64,000 nt of DNA from Virgibacillus_F flavescens (GTDB taxonomy: Bacteria > Bacillota > Bacilli > Bacillales > Amphibacillaceae), in contig NZ_CP192260.1 in assembly GCF_050574275.1 (NCBI RefSeq), positions 1,612,001 through 1,676,000 of the forward strand. The letters are read 5' to 3'. The position numbers and the translations under genes are program-made. Of this stretch, positions 1 to 7,609 are shown in pieces; the first letter of the stretch is position 1, and every line of letters starts with the position of its first letter. Below the pieces are notes generated by a model, which saw nothing but the letters and a program-made list of their open reading frames with translations, made no database searches and was not told the origin of the DNA.

Positions 1-1070
1 GTTACTATTTTCGTTATCAGGAAGATGGAACTTTAAGTAACGGTACTGGCACAGGAAATGATTTAGCAACCGAACGGAAAATGGTACGTAAATTTATCCT
101 AGATTGCTTGGATTACTGGATCACAGAGTACCAGGTTGATGGATTTCGATTTGATCTAATGGGTGCGATGGATATCGAGACAATGCAGCAAATCAATAAC
201 AGGTGTTTAAAAGAAGAAAGACCGATTCTGCTGTTAGGGGAAGGTTGGGAACTCAACACTGCGCTTTCTTCAGAAAACAAGGCTACCATCTTTCAGTCCG
301 ATCAGTTAAAGGAGATTAGTTTCTTTAATGATAGATTCAGAGATTCGCTAAAAGGAAATCTTTTTCATGCTGAGGACAGTGGATATGCCAATGGAAATGG
401 CCATTTTGTGGAGCGATTACCGCAGCTTGTAGCGGGTTCATCCGACGGAAAATTTGATGGTAGAATTTTTTCCAATCCATTTCAATCGGTGAATTACGTG
501 GAATGCCATGATAATCACACACTTTGGGATAAATTGATACTCTCCAATTCAGATACACCTGAACATGTTCGAAAACGGATGCACCAGATTGCTACAGGGT
601 TAACCATTCTCAGCCAGGGAATTCCTTTTCTCCATGCTGGGCAGGAATTTTACCGGACAAAAAAAGGCGATGAGAATAGTTATATTTCTGGTGATTCTAT
701 TAATCAGATTGACTGGGAGGAGAGGGGAAGAGAAGATAGTAATGTTCAATGGATCCGCAGTTTAATCACGCTTCGCAAACAACATAGACTGTTCCGATTG
801 GATTCAGCAAGTGAGATTGAACAGCGCCTGCACATTGTATCATCCCCGGATCCGATTTTAAGCTACATGTTAGTAGGGGAGCGGGAGGACTTTGTTGTTC
901 TGGTTAATCCTACTGGAGAAGCAGTCAGTGTTGAAATGCCAGCTCAGGGGAGATGGGAAAAACGGATAAGCAACCACTCCCCGTCTGTTAGCCCAATTGG
1001 TTGCCTGCTGCAGGGAAAGACGAGTATAGAAGCATATGAGTTTTCTGTATGGAGAAAGGAACGGCATTAG
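1..1070 (+). CDS. pulA: Type I pullulanase, C-terminal part (5' truncated by window edge)
   Basis: Partial gene; the reading frame is open from base 3 and gives 355 residues. The protein is a GH13 debranching enzyme that cleaves alpha-1,6 links in pullulan, glycogen or limit dextrins (amyX/pulA type, usually about 700 aa, so roughly half is missing upstream). The catalytic triad of the clan is visible: nucleophile Asp in DGFRFDLMG (about residue 51 of the fragment), acid/base Glu in LLGEGWEL (about residue 80) and the third Asp in VECHDNHTLWDK (about residue 170). The last 90 residues form the usual C-terminal beta domain. The family-type NDLASER-like stretch (NDLATERKM) spans the first in-window ATG at 81, so that ATG is internal and not a start. 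A terminator follows directly, making this the last gene of its transcript. Confidence 0.93.
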   Translation, partial: YYFRYQEDGTLSNGTGTGNDLATERKMVRKFILDCLDYWITEYQVDGFRFDLMGAMDIETMQQINNRCLKEERPILLLGEGWELNTALSSENKATIFQSDQLKEISFFNDRFRDSLKGNLFHAEDSGYANGNGHFVERLPQLVAGSSDGKFDGRIFSNPFQSVNYVECHDNHTLWDKLILSNSDTPEHVRKRMHQIATGLTILSQGIPFLHAGQEFYRTKKGDENSYISGDSINQIDWEERGREDSNVQWIRSLITLRKQHRLFRLDSASEIEQRLHIVSSPDPILSYMLVGEREDFVVLVNPTGEAVSVEMPAQGRWEKRISNHSPSVSPIGCLLQGKTSIEAYEFSVWRKERH

Positions 1071-1073
1071 TAT

Positions 1074-1113
1074 AAAAACAAGTCTACTGCGCGAATGTAG
1101 GCTTGTTTTTTAT
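1074..1113 (+). terminator. Rho-independent terminator after pullulanase gene
   Basis: Inverted repeat AAAACAAGTCTAC / GTAGGCTTGTTTT with an 8-nt loop, followed by a T-rich run. It lies just after the pullulanase stop codon. Confidence 0.85.
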
Positions 1114-1141
1114 TATAATAAAATATTTTTCAAAAAATAGT

Positions 1142-1167
1142 TAAACATTCTAAAACGGTGCCGATAT
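1142..1167 (+). promoter_or_regulatory. SigD-type flagellar promoter for csrA-like gene and hag
   Basis: TAAA (1142-1145), 14 nt, then GCCGATAT (1160-1167), an exact match to the SigD -10 box and -35 core (usual spacing 15 +/- 1). The same GCCGATAT box recurs in this window before flgM and flaG. Transcription would start near 1174, before the csrA-like gene; no terminator separates that gene from hag. Confidence 0.82.
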
Positions 1168-1177
1168 AAGTAGTACA

Positions 1178-1193
1178 TCATCAGGGAGGATGA
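1178..1193 (+). promoter_or_regulatory. Candidate CsrA-binding hairpin over the csrA-like ribosome binding site
   Basis: TCATC (1178-1182) and GATGA (1189-1193) form a 5-bp stem that exposes AGGGAG, the Shine-Dalgarno, in the loop. A GGA-type element in a hairpin loop overlapping the SD is the known form of CsrA targets. This would allow autoregulation or control by the second CsrA. Inference from sequence only. Confidence 0.5.
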
Positions 1194-1198
1194 GTAGC

Positions 1199-1396
1199 TT
1201 GGCCTTAACGTTAGGGAGAAAGCCCGGAGAGAAACTCTATATCATTGATCCGAATGGCAGCGAAATAGAAATTGAGGTCGTCAAAGGCGATCGCAATAAG
1301 CCAGAAGATTACATGCGATTACGAGTGACTGCTCCACAAGATTACAAGGTTCTCCGAGGAGAACTGCATGATGACTTTGTTAATAACTCTAAATAA
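1199..1396 (+). CDS. Divergent CsrA paralogue encoded directly upstream of flagellin
   Basis: 65-aa protein related to the carbon storage regulator CsrA, a dimeric RNA-binding translational repressor. The start LALTLGRKPGEKLYI parallels canonical LVLTRK..ES..I, and the end RLRVTAPQDYKVLRGEL parallels the IxAPKxVxVHRxEI strand with its RNA-binding Arg. Compared with the canonical CsrA at 56826 it has extra residues after the first strand pair and in the middle (GDRNKPEDY) and stops soon after the last strand. I chose TTG at 1199 because GGGAGG (1184-1189) is 9 nt upstream; the in-frame ATG at 1190 would touch the SD. It is 70 bp before hag with no terminator between, so it probably acts on the hag leader. 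Whether it replaces, antagonises or supplements canonical CsrA cannot be told from sequence. Confidence 0.75.
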   Translation: MALTLGRKPGEKLYIIDPNGSEIEIEVVKGDRNKPEDYMRLRVTAPQDYKVLRGELHDDFVNNSK

Positions 1397-1410
1397 GAGT
1401 TGTTATAGAT

Positions 1411-1461
1411 GCGAGACATAAGGATGTGACTCGCAAAAAATTATACTTACATGGAGGTAAG
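1411..1461 (+). promoter_or_regulatory. hag leader with two CsrA-type hairpins
   Basis: First hairpin: GCGAG (1411-1415) + ACAT (1416-1419), loop AAGG, ATGT (1424-1427), GA bulge, CTCGC (1430-1434). It presents AAGGATGT, a close match to the CsrA consensus core ARGGAUGU. Second hairpin: CTTAC (1446-1450), loop ATGGAG, GTAAG (1457-1461), which places the hag Shine-Dalgarno GGAGG in the loop 9 nt before the start codon. The layout of one upstream site and one over the SD is the same as in the B. subtilis hag leader, where CsrA represses translation and FliW relieves it. Confidence 0.72.
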
Positions 1462-1466
1462 GAAAA

Positions 1467-2288
1467 ATGAAAATTAATCACAATATCGCAGCTTTAAACA
1501 CGTACAACCAGTTGAAAAGTAACCAAAGTTCAACAGCAAACTCGTTAGAAAAATTATCTTCTGGTCTACGTATCAACAAAGCTGGAGACGATGCAGCAGG
1601 TCTTGCAATTTCAGAGAAAATGCGTGGACAAGTTCGCGGATTAGAAATGGCTAGCAAGAATGCACAAGACGGAATTTCATTAATTCAAACTGCTGAGGGA
1701 GCTTTGAACGAAACTCATTCAATCCTTCAACGTATGCGTGAATTGGCTGTTCAAAGTGCCAACGATACAAATACTGACGCAGACCGTGCAGAAATGCAAA
1801 AGGAAGTAGCTCAGTTATCAGAAGAAATCACAAGAATTGCTGATAATACAGAGTTCAACACTAAAAAACTTTTAAATGGCGACTTAACTGGTTCCGGCGC
1901 AGTAACTTTCCATATTGGAGCTAATTCAGGTCAAAGTATTAGTTTGGACATTAACAGTATGTCTGCTTCAGGTCTAGGTCTTAGTGGTATAAGTATTTCA
2001 GGTCAATCTGGTGCAAATGCTGCTATTACAACTATCCAAACTGCTATTGATGATGTGTCTTCTGAGCGTGCTAAGCTTGGTGCTTACCAAAACCGTTTAG
2101 ATCACACAATCAATAACTTAGGAACTTCTGCAGAGAACTTAACAGCTGCTGAATCACGTATCAGAGACGTTGATATGGCTAAAGAAATGATGAACTTTAC
2201 GAAAAACAACATCCTTACGCAAGCAGCACAAGCTATGTTAGCGCAAGCTAATCAGCAACCACAAGGAGTTTTACAACTTCTACGTTAA
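1467..2288 (+). CDS. hag: Flagellin
   Basis: 273-aa flagellin, the filament subunit. The N-terminal D0/D1 region (MKINHNIAALNTYNQL; ASGLRINKAGDDAAGLAISEKMR type sequence) and the C-terminal D1/D0 region (ESRIRDVDMAKEMMNFTKNNI; ending VLQLLR) are fully conserved; the variable middle is short (about residues 140-190) and rich in Ser/Thr, which are the acceptor residues for pseudaminic acid in other bacteria. Downstream genes for Maf and the Pse pathway suggest that this flagellin is O-glycosylated (inference). ATG has GGAGG at 1453-1457. In related Bacillaceae hag lies between csrA and fliD; here it lies 55 kb from them. Expression is probably SigD-dependent and under CsrA translational control. 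Confidence 0.97.
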   Translation: MKINHNIAALNTYNQLKSNQSSTANSLEKLSSGLRINKAGDDAAGLAISEKMRGQVRGLEMASKNAQDGISLIQTAEGALNETHSILQRMRELAVQSANDTNTDADRAEMQKEVAQLSEEITRIADNTEFNTKKLLNGDLTGSGAVTFHIGANSGQSISLDINSMSASGLGLSGISISGQSGANAAITTIQTAIDDVSSERAKLGAYQNRLDHTINNLGTSAENLTAAESRIRDVDMAKEMMNFTKNNILTQAAQAMLAQANQQPQGVLQLLR

Positions 2289-2301
2289 TAAATAATAATA
2301 G

Positions 2302-2335
2302 AAACGCGTTCCTTAATGGGAACGCGTTTTTATTT
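2302..2335 (+). terminator. Strong terminator after hag
   Basis: Stem AAACGCGTTCC / GGGAACGCGTTT with a 5-nt loop, followed by a T run. Typical for an abundant mRNA; downstream glycosylation genes would need partial read-through or their own promoter. Confidence 0.9.
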
Positions 2336-2363
2336 GGAATAAAAATTCAGTTTTTCTGCCACT

Positions 2364-2390
2364 TGAAATTTAATAGATAGAAACCGATAA
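2364..2390 (+). promoter_or_regulatory. Weak SigD-like promoter before the glycosylation genes
   Basis: TGAA (2364-2367), 15 nt, ACCGATAA (2383-2390): 3/4 and 6/8 matches to TAAA-N15-GCCGATAT at correct spacing, about 35 nt before the next gene. Degenerate, so offered with low confidence. Confidence 0.35.
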
Positions 2391-2422
2391 TAATAATATG
2401 ACCCAACTTACGGAGGACTAAT

Positions 2423-3028
2423 ATGTTATTAAAATACAATAATGAGCAATATAATTTAAATAGTGATTCAATCATTCCTACAGTTATAGAAAAAATCAAT
2501 GAGGCTCTTGAGAGCAAAGATACAGTGTTTAGCCATTTAGTAGTAAATGGCGTTGAAGTATATGAAAACCATGAAGAATATTTGAAATTACATAAAAATG
2601 AAATTACAGAGACGGAAATAATTATCAGTGATATGAAAGAAATGATTTGGAATACGATGAAGTCCATTCATGAATATTTGGTTGGGGCTATGCCTGCTTT
2701 AGAAGATTTAATAAATAATAGTTATCAAAGTTTCTCAAAAAGTACTTGGGAGGGTATTGATCAATTAGCTGAAGCGATGCAATGGATTTTACAATTTAAA
2801 GAGGTAACAAGCTCAGCGCACTCTCAACCTGCCCATTGGACTGAAATTGAAAAGCATATTCTTACTTGTGAAGAAAGCTTTTCTAAGTTAATGGAGGCAG
2901 TAGAAATAAAGGATACTATACTAATTTCTGATATCCTTGCTTATGAAATTACTCCAGCATTCCAGTCATTAGAAAATCAATTAGCTGAAGCACTTAAAGA
3001 TAGGGAGTACTTGAAAAATGTTAATTGA
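2423..3028 (+). CDS. Unknown 201-aa protein upstream of maf
   Basis: I do not recognise a named family. No signal peptide or membrane segment is evident. Residues 1-70 look like a small alpha/beta domain (alternating strands with the helix VIEKINEALESKD), and residues about 75-200 are strongly helical with amphipathic repeats, suggesting a helical bundle or coiled coil. ATG has a good SD (GGAGGA). The 3' end overlaps the maf gene by 11 nt, so the two are translationally coupled, and a role in flagellin recognition, chaperoning or glycosylation is a reasonable inference. It could also be a flagellin-specific chaperone-like factor; nothing in the sequence proves this. Confidence 0.8.
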   Translation: MLLKYNNEQYNLNSDSIIPTVIEKINEALESKDTVFSHLVVNGVEVYENHEEYLKLHKNEITETEIIISDMKEMIWNTMKSIHEYLVGAMPALEDLINNSYQSFSKSTWEGIDQLAEAMQWILQFKEVTSSAHSQPAHWTEIEKHILTCEESFSKLMEAVEIKDTILISDILAYEITPAFQSLENQLAEALKDREYLKNVN

Positions 3029-4871
3029 AAATATTCTTTTTTTACGGAAACGTTTTCCTCAGATTCGCAAATATTATTCGGAAAATGAAAAAGAAATTAA
3101 GCTGGATAAATTAAATATACTAGATTCTAAATCAGGACAAAAAACGCTAAGTTACCAAACTGAGGAAAATAAAGAAATAATGGTGCATAGTAAATATGAT
3201 CCAATTCGGGAAGCAAATAGGATTATAACATCCTACAAAGATAAAATAGATGAGTATACCCATGTTTTTTTCTATGGAATTGGTATGGGATATCATATTG
3301 AAGAATTCAATAAATTATTTCCGAATAATAGCTACTCGTTGTATGAACCAATTCCAGAGATATTTTTAGCGCTGGCACAAAATAGAAAGCTAAATCCAAT
3401 AGTAACTAATCAGACTAGCCAACTTTATATTGATGGGTACATAAATGATTCGATTAATTACTTGAATGAATTTAAAAAACGTAATGAAAACATTCAAATT
3501 ATTATACTTCCTGGCTACGAAAACATAATAAAAAATAAGATAAATGAATTCAGTGAAAGTGTTAGAAAAACGGTTCAAGGCAGACGTTCTAATGTTCATA
3601 CTAATATACATTTTCAAAAGTTATGGGTGAAAAATAGTATTATAAATTTTAAAGAAGTTCTGAATACACCTAATATAATAAAAGATATTGACCATATGCA
3701 GTTTAATAATAAACCTGCACTTATCGTTTCAGCAGGTCCATCACTAGCTGAGGACATGGAATCCATTCGGTTTATAAAGGAAAATAAGCTAGCTAACATA
3801 TTTGCAGTTGGTTCAGCTATTAACAGTATGATAGAATATGATGTTTTACCTGATGCAGTTTGTACTTATGATCCAGGGGGATTAAATCATGAAGTTTATA
3901 AAAAAATGATGGATAGTAAAATTAATCATATTCCAATGATTTTTGGATCAAGTGTAGGACATGAAACAATAACGAAATATAATGGTCCAAAAGCGCACTT
4001 TATTACAACACAGGATAGAACGTCGTCATTTCTTTTAAACAAACAATTAAATGTGGAACATGATTATATAATGGATTCTCCTTCAATAGCAGTTATGACT
4101 TTCCAGGTGTTAAATAAATTAGGAGCAGACCCAATTATTTTTGCTGGCCAAAACTTGGGTTATTTATATGACCAGCTGTATGCAAAAGGTATTGAATATG
4201 AAAATATTCGATCCACGGTAGATAAAAAACAATTGGAAAATGCTATTAAGACAAAAGATGTTTACGGGAACGATATAAAAACCAGTATTAGCTTCAATAG
4301 TATGCGAGAGAATATCGAATACTTTGCAAAACTATATAAAGATAAAACTTTAATAAACACTACTAAAGGCGGAGCGAAAATCAATGGAGTGCCGTTTCGT
4401 GCTATCGAAGATGTAGTGAAAGATGTCTTAACTGTACCAATTGAAAAAGAGATTTGGTGGAACAATAATAATTCATACAAAATTAATGATTTCACTTTGC
4501 AATTGAGGAACTTAGAACAAAGTATAATTAAATATGAAGAGTTGATAAATAAATTCGAGGAATTGCTAGAAGTTATTTCTACAAATTCAAAGATGAAGAA
4601 CAAAATACAAATCGAGAACTCTTTTTCTTTATTTGATGAATTGTATACCAGTTTAAATCAAAACAGCTATTACTCAAAATTCTTATCTTTCTATATTCGT
4701 GTTCATGTAGAATGGATAGGTAATGAAATAAAACGAATAACTGAAGTGAGAGATCCAATTGCGAGGGGAGCAGAACTAGCGGAATTATTTTCACGTTTTA
4801 TAGTTCAGTGTAAATACGGTCATAAAGAGTTAAAAGAACTGTTGCAAACTCATCTATTTATGGAAAATTAG
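3018..4871 (+). CDS. Motility-associated factor (Maf) glycosyltransferase, DUF115 family
   Basis: 617-aa cytoplasmic protein of the Maf family, which transfers nonulosonic acids such as pseudaminic acid from CMP-sugar to Ser/Thr of flagellin. The central MptE-like/DUF115 Rossmann region starts near residue 235 with KPALIVSAGPSLAEDM, the family signature, followed by VCTYDPGG and later FAGQNLGY. The N-terminal 200 residues (YGIGMGYHIEEF, YEPIPEIF) form the usual extra Maf domain and the last 130 residues are helical. Start ATG has GGGAG 10 nt upstream. It sits between the coupled 201-aa gene and pseG, close to hag, which fits its role. Substrate identity (pseudaminic versus legionaminic acid) is inferred from the neighbouring pse genes. 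Confidence 0.88.
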   Translation: MLIENILFLRKRFPQIRKYYSENEKEIKLDKLNILDSKSGQKTLSYQTEENKEIMVHSKYDPIREANRIITSYKDKIDEYTHVFFYGIGMGYHIEEFNKLFPNNSYSLYEPIPEIFLALAQNRKLNPIVTNQTSQLYIDGYINDSINYLNEFKKRNENIQIIILPGYENIIKNKINEFSESVRKTVQGRRSNVHTNIHFQKLWVKNSIINFKEVLNTPNIIKDIDHMQFNNKPALIVSAGPSLAEDMESIRFIKENKLANIFAVGSAINSMIEYDVLPDAVCTYDPGGLNHEVYKKMMDSKINHIPMIFGSSVGHETITKYNGPKAHFITTQDRTSSFLLNKQLNVEHDYIMDSPSIAVMTFQVLNKLGADPIIFAGQNLGYLYDQLYAKGIEYENIRSTVDKKQLENAIKTKDVYGNDIKTSISFNSMRENIEYFAKLYKDKTLINTTKGGAKINGVPFRAIEDVVKDVLTVPIEKEIWWNNNNSYKINDFTLQLRNLEQSIIKYEELINKFEELLEVISTNSKMKNKIQIENSFSLFDELYTSLNQNSYYSKFLSFYIRVHVEWIGNEIKRITEVRDPIARGAELAELFSRFIVQCKYGHKELKELLQTHLFMEN

Positions 4872-4895
4872 TCTTACTTAGGAGATTTCAGAATT

Positions 4896-5990
4896 ATGAA
4901 TGTGTGTTTTAGAGTGGATGCTTCGAATGAAATAGGTTCTGGGCATATTATGCGATGCTTAACTATTGCGGATTCGTTAAAAAACCGTGGAGACCAAGTA
5001 ACATTTATTTGCAGGAACCACATCGGACACTTAAGTGAATTAATTAAAGAAAAAGGTTATGATGTCTTAAAATTGGTAAATGTAAGAGATAACACGCAAT
5101 CTATTGAAAGTGAATTCTTCCACACCAATTGGTTAGGTACCTCGGAGGATGAAGATTTATCAGAAACAGTACAAGAATTAAAAAAACAACACTTAAAATT
5201 TGATTGGATAGTAATTGATCATTACGCTATTGGCAAAACTTGGCATAAAAAAATAAGGAAATTTATTCCTAATATAATGGTCATCGATGATCTCGCTGAC
5301 CGCGAACACGATTGCGATATCTTATTGGACCAGAATTATTTTCAAAATCAATATGAGCGGTATACTAATTTGGTTCCTAACGATTGTAAGCAGTTGATAG
5401 GTCCTAAATATTCACTGCTTAGAGACGAATTTAGTGAACTTCATGATGTAGAAAAGAGTGGAAACACACCAAAAACTGCTATAATTTTTTATGGTGGAAG
5501 TGACCCCACCAATGAGACTATTAAAGCAATAAACGCTGTAAACAAATTTGATATTCATGTACATGTGGTTGTTGGACCATCGAACTTCCTTAAAGATGAA
5601 ATAAAAAATCTATGTAAAGATAAGAATATCAACTTCCATTACAATATTAATTACATGGCTCAGTTAATGCAGAAAGCTGACTTCGCTATCTGTGCCGGTG
5701 GTAGTACAACATGGGAACGGTATTGTGTAGGAACACCAGCAATATTAACAGCCGTTGCATATAACCAAATTGAACTTTGTGAAAATGTAGGGAAATTAGG
5801 AATTGATTATTATTTGGGTACACACGACACTATCAGAGAAGAAGATATTAAACAGCAGGTAGTATCCTTTCTCCATATGGATGCAAATGTAGGGAAAAAG
5901 GCTAAAAAAATTGTAGATGGGAAGGGGAAAACAAGAGTATTAGAGTGGATTAATACCATTAGAACAAATAAAAGCACAAATGAAGGTTAA
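4896..5990 (+). CDS. pseG: UDP-2,4-diacetamido-2,4,6-trideoxy-beta-L-altropyranose hydrolase
   Basis: 364 aa, matching PseG, an inverting UDP-sugar hydrolase of GT-B fold (MurG relative) that removes UDP before condensation with PEP. The N-terminus carries RVDASNEIGSGHIMRCLTIA, whose GSGH.MR contains the catalytic His region. The middle has IVIDHYAIGKTWHKK and VIDDLADREHDCDILLDQ, both typical of PseG, and the C-terminal half has FYGGSDPTN and ICAGGSTTWERYCVG for UDP binding. It follows maf by 24 bp on the + strand, while the other five pse genes are on the opposite strand and converge on it. Slightly longer than the common ~340-aa form. Confidence 0.9.
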   Translation: MNVCFRVDASNEIGSGHIMRCLTIADSLKNRGDQVTFICRNHIGHLSELIKEKGYDVLKLVNVRDNTQSIESEFFHTNWLGTSEDEDLSETVQELKKQHLKFDWIVIDHYAIGKTWHKKIRKFIPNIMVIDDLADREHDCDILLDQNYFQNQYERYTNLVPNDCKQLIGPKYSLLRDEFSELHDVEKSGNTPKTAIIFYGGSDPTNETIKAINAVNKFDIHVHVVVGPSNFLKDEIKNLCKDKNINFHYNINYMAQLMQKADFAICAGGSTTWERYCVGTPAILTAVAYNQIELCENVGKLGIDYYLGTHDTIREEDIKQQVVSFLHMDANVGKKAKKIVDGKGKTRVLEWINTIRTNKSTNEG

Positions 5991-6010
5991 AACTCATTTG
6001 TGCTTTTTTA
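5971..6010. terminator. Bidirectional terminator between pseG and pseI
   Basis: AAAGCACAAATGA / TCATTTGTGCTTT with the pseG stop codon in the loop region; A and T runs on both flanks allow it to end both converging transcripts. Confidence 0.85.
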
Positions 6011-6011
6011 A

Positions 6012-7058
6012 TTAGTATAGATTTATAGGTTCACCGAACGTAAAATTCTTTGTCGCTGTTTCACCCAATAAATTCTTGTAATATTTCGGACTCATACCAA
6101 ACCCTGGTCTGACGACGCGAATATTCTCAGGCGTAAAAGTGTCACCTTTATTAATATCTTTTGCAGCATAAATAGAGCGTCTGAATTGCAGCGATTTCTC
6201 TTCTGCTTTAGTTGGTCCATACGTTACGGATCCAATGGCTTTCCAAGCTCTTTCTGTTTCCTCAACAAGTGCTCTCATTTCGTGTGGCTCCATGGAGAAT
6301 GCTGCATCCACGCCACCTTCTGAGCGATCAAGAACGAAATGTTTTTCAATGACCGTCGCTCCTAGTGCAACGCTTGCTACTGCTACACCTGTACCCAGTG
6401 TGTGATCAGATAACCCCACTTGCGTTTTAAAAAGTTCTTTTAGATGCGGGATGGTAGAGATATTTGTATTTTCCGGTGTTGCTGGGTACGTGCTTGTACA
6501 CTTTAAAAGGACAATATCATTACAGCCGGCTGCTCTAGCTGCTCGAACTGTCTCATCAAGCTCTGCTACCGTAGCCATTCCAGTCGATATAATCATCGGT
6601 TTACCAGTGGATGCTACTTTTTCTATCAGTGGAATATCGTTATTTTCAAAAGATGCAATTTTATAAAAAGGTACATCTAATTTTTCTAAGAAGTCGACTG
6701 ATGTATCATCAAATGGTGTACTGAATGGAATTAACCCTAATTCTCTCGCCCTGGTAAATATCGGTTCGTGCCACTCCCAAGGTGTATATGCTTTACTATA
6801 TAAATCGTATAACGATTCTCCATTCCACAAACTGCCAGGGTCAGTTATTATAAAGTCGTCAGTTTTGGCATTAAGTGTTAGGGTGTCTGCAGTATAGGTT
6901 TGAATTTTTATTGCATCTGCACCAGTTTTGGCAGCAGCTTCTACAATTTCTAACGCTTTTTCTAAGGACTGGTTATGGTTACCTGACATTTCGGCAATGA
7001 TGAAAGGTTTATGGCTTGGACCGATTAATAAGTCCTGTATGCGTATATCATTAGACAT
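6012..7058 (-). CDS. pseI: Pseudaminic acid synthase
   Basis: 348-aa NeuB-family synthase that condenses 2,4-diacetamido-2,4,6-trideoxy-L-altrose with PEP to give pseudaminic acid. The TIM-barrel part begins with FIIAEMSGNHNQSLEKALEI and includes DAIKIQTYTADTLTL, PFYKIASFEN, ISTGMAT, LLKCTSTYPA and VIEKHFVLDR, the metal- and PEP-binding motifs of the family. A SAF (antifreeze-like) domain follows from about residue 285 (RRSIYAAKDINKGD). AEMSGNHN and the length favour PseI over the sialic-acid and legionaminic-acid synthases. Last gene of the minus-strand operon; its start overlaps the pseH end by 8 nt. Confidence 0.93.
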   Translation of the reverse strand: MSNDIRIQDLLIGPSHKPFIIAEMSGNHNQSLEKALEIVEAAAKTGADAIKIQTYTADTLTLNAKTDDFIITDPGSLWNGESLYDLYSKAYTPWEWHEPIFTRARELGLIPFSTPFDDTSVDFLEKLDVPFYKIASFENNDIPLIEKVASTGKPMIISTGMATVAELDETVRAARAAGCNDIVLLKCTSTYPATPENTNISTIPHLKELFKTQVGLSDHTLGTGVAVASVALGATVIEKHFVLDRSEGGVDAAFSMEPHEMRALVEETERAWKAIGSVTYGPTKAEEKSLQFRRSIYAAKDINKGDTFTPENIRVVRPGFGMSPKYYKNLLGETATKNFTFGEPINLY

Positions 7059-7596
7059 GGTTGTAACCCTCCATTAATTTTAATTTATTCCGTTCCCAAT
7101 CATGCTCAAATTGAGCAAATAGGTGAACGTCAATAAATTGTTTGTCTCTCTTTATTTGTTTTCGCAGTATTCCTTCTTGTTCAAAACCAATTTTAGAATG
7201 AAAGTTGATCGATTTGGGATTCGTACTTAACACCTGGGCTGTTAGCTTTCTAATCTGTAGCTCTTGAAATATAAAATGTAATGCATGATAGGCCAATAAT
7301 GTACCTAATCCTTTTTTATATTGATCCCCAATATAGAATCCCCATTCTGCAGTTTGGTCATTTCGATTGATGTTATTTACCTGGACCACACCTCGTGGCT
7401 CATTATCTTCAACAAATAGTTTAATCACATTATGTTCGTCCTTTTGTAAGAACGAAAACCAATTTACATGGGTACTCCAATCAATTGGATCACGTTGAAA
7501 CATGAGACTGCGTATTTCTTCCTGATTTCTCCATGTATAAATTAGCTCTAAATCGGTATAGGCTACAGGACGCAAATAACTATTATACTCCATCAT
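7051..7596 (-). CDS. pseH: UDP-4-amino-4,6-dideoxy-N-acetyl-beta-L-altrosamine N-acetyltransferase
   Basis: 181-aa GNAT-fold acetyltransferase. The opening LRPVAYTDLELIYTWRNQEEIR and the middle EWGFYIGDQYKKGLGTLLAYHALHF (acetyl-CoA binding loop GLGTLL) are typical of PseH, which acetylates the 4-amino group with acetyl-CoA. The C-terminal NPKSINFHSKIGFEQEG is the usual GNAT motif B. Its position between the cytidylyltransferase and synthase genes supports the pathway assignment over ribosomal-protein RimJ/RimL acetyltransferases, which look similar. Confidence 0.88.
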   Translation of the reverse strand: MMEYNSYLRPVAYTDLELIYTWRNQEEIRSLMFQRDPIDWSTHVNWFSFLQKDEHNVIKLFVEDNEPRGVVQVNNINRNDQTAEWGFYIGDQYKKGLGTLLAYHALHFIFQELQIRKLTAQVLSTNPKSINFHSKIGFEQEGILRKQIKRDKQFIDVHLFAQFEHDWERNKLKLMEGYNHV

Positions 7597-7609
7597 TTTA
7601 CCAATTCCT

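Noticed and set aside
1411..1440. Hairpin before hag as a terminator
   Set aside because: It is followed by A residues, not T, and its loop fits a CsrA site, so it is read as a regulatory element.
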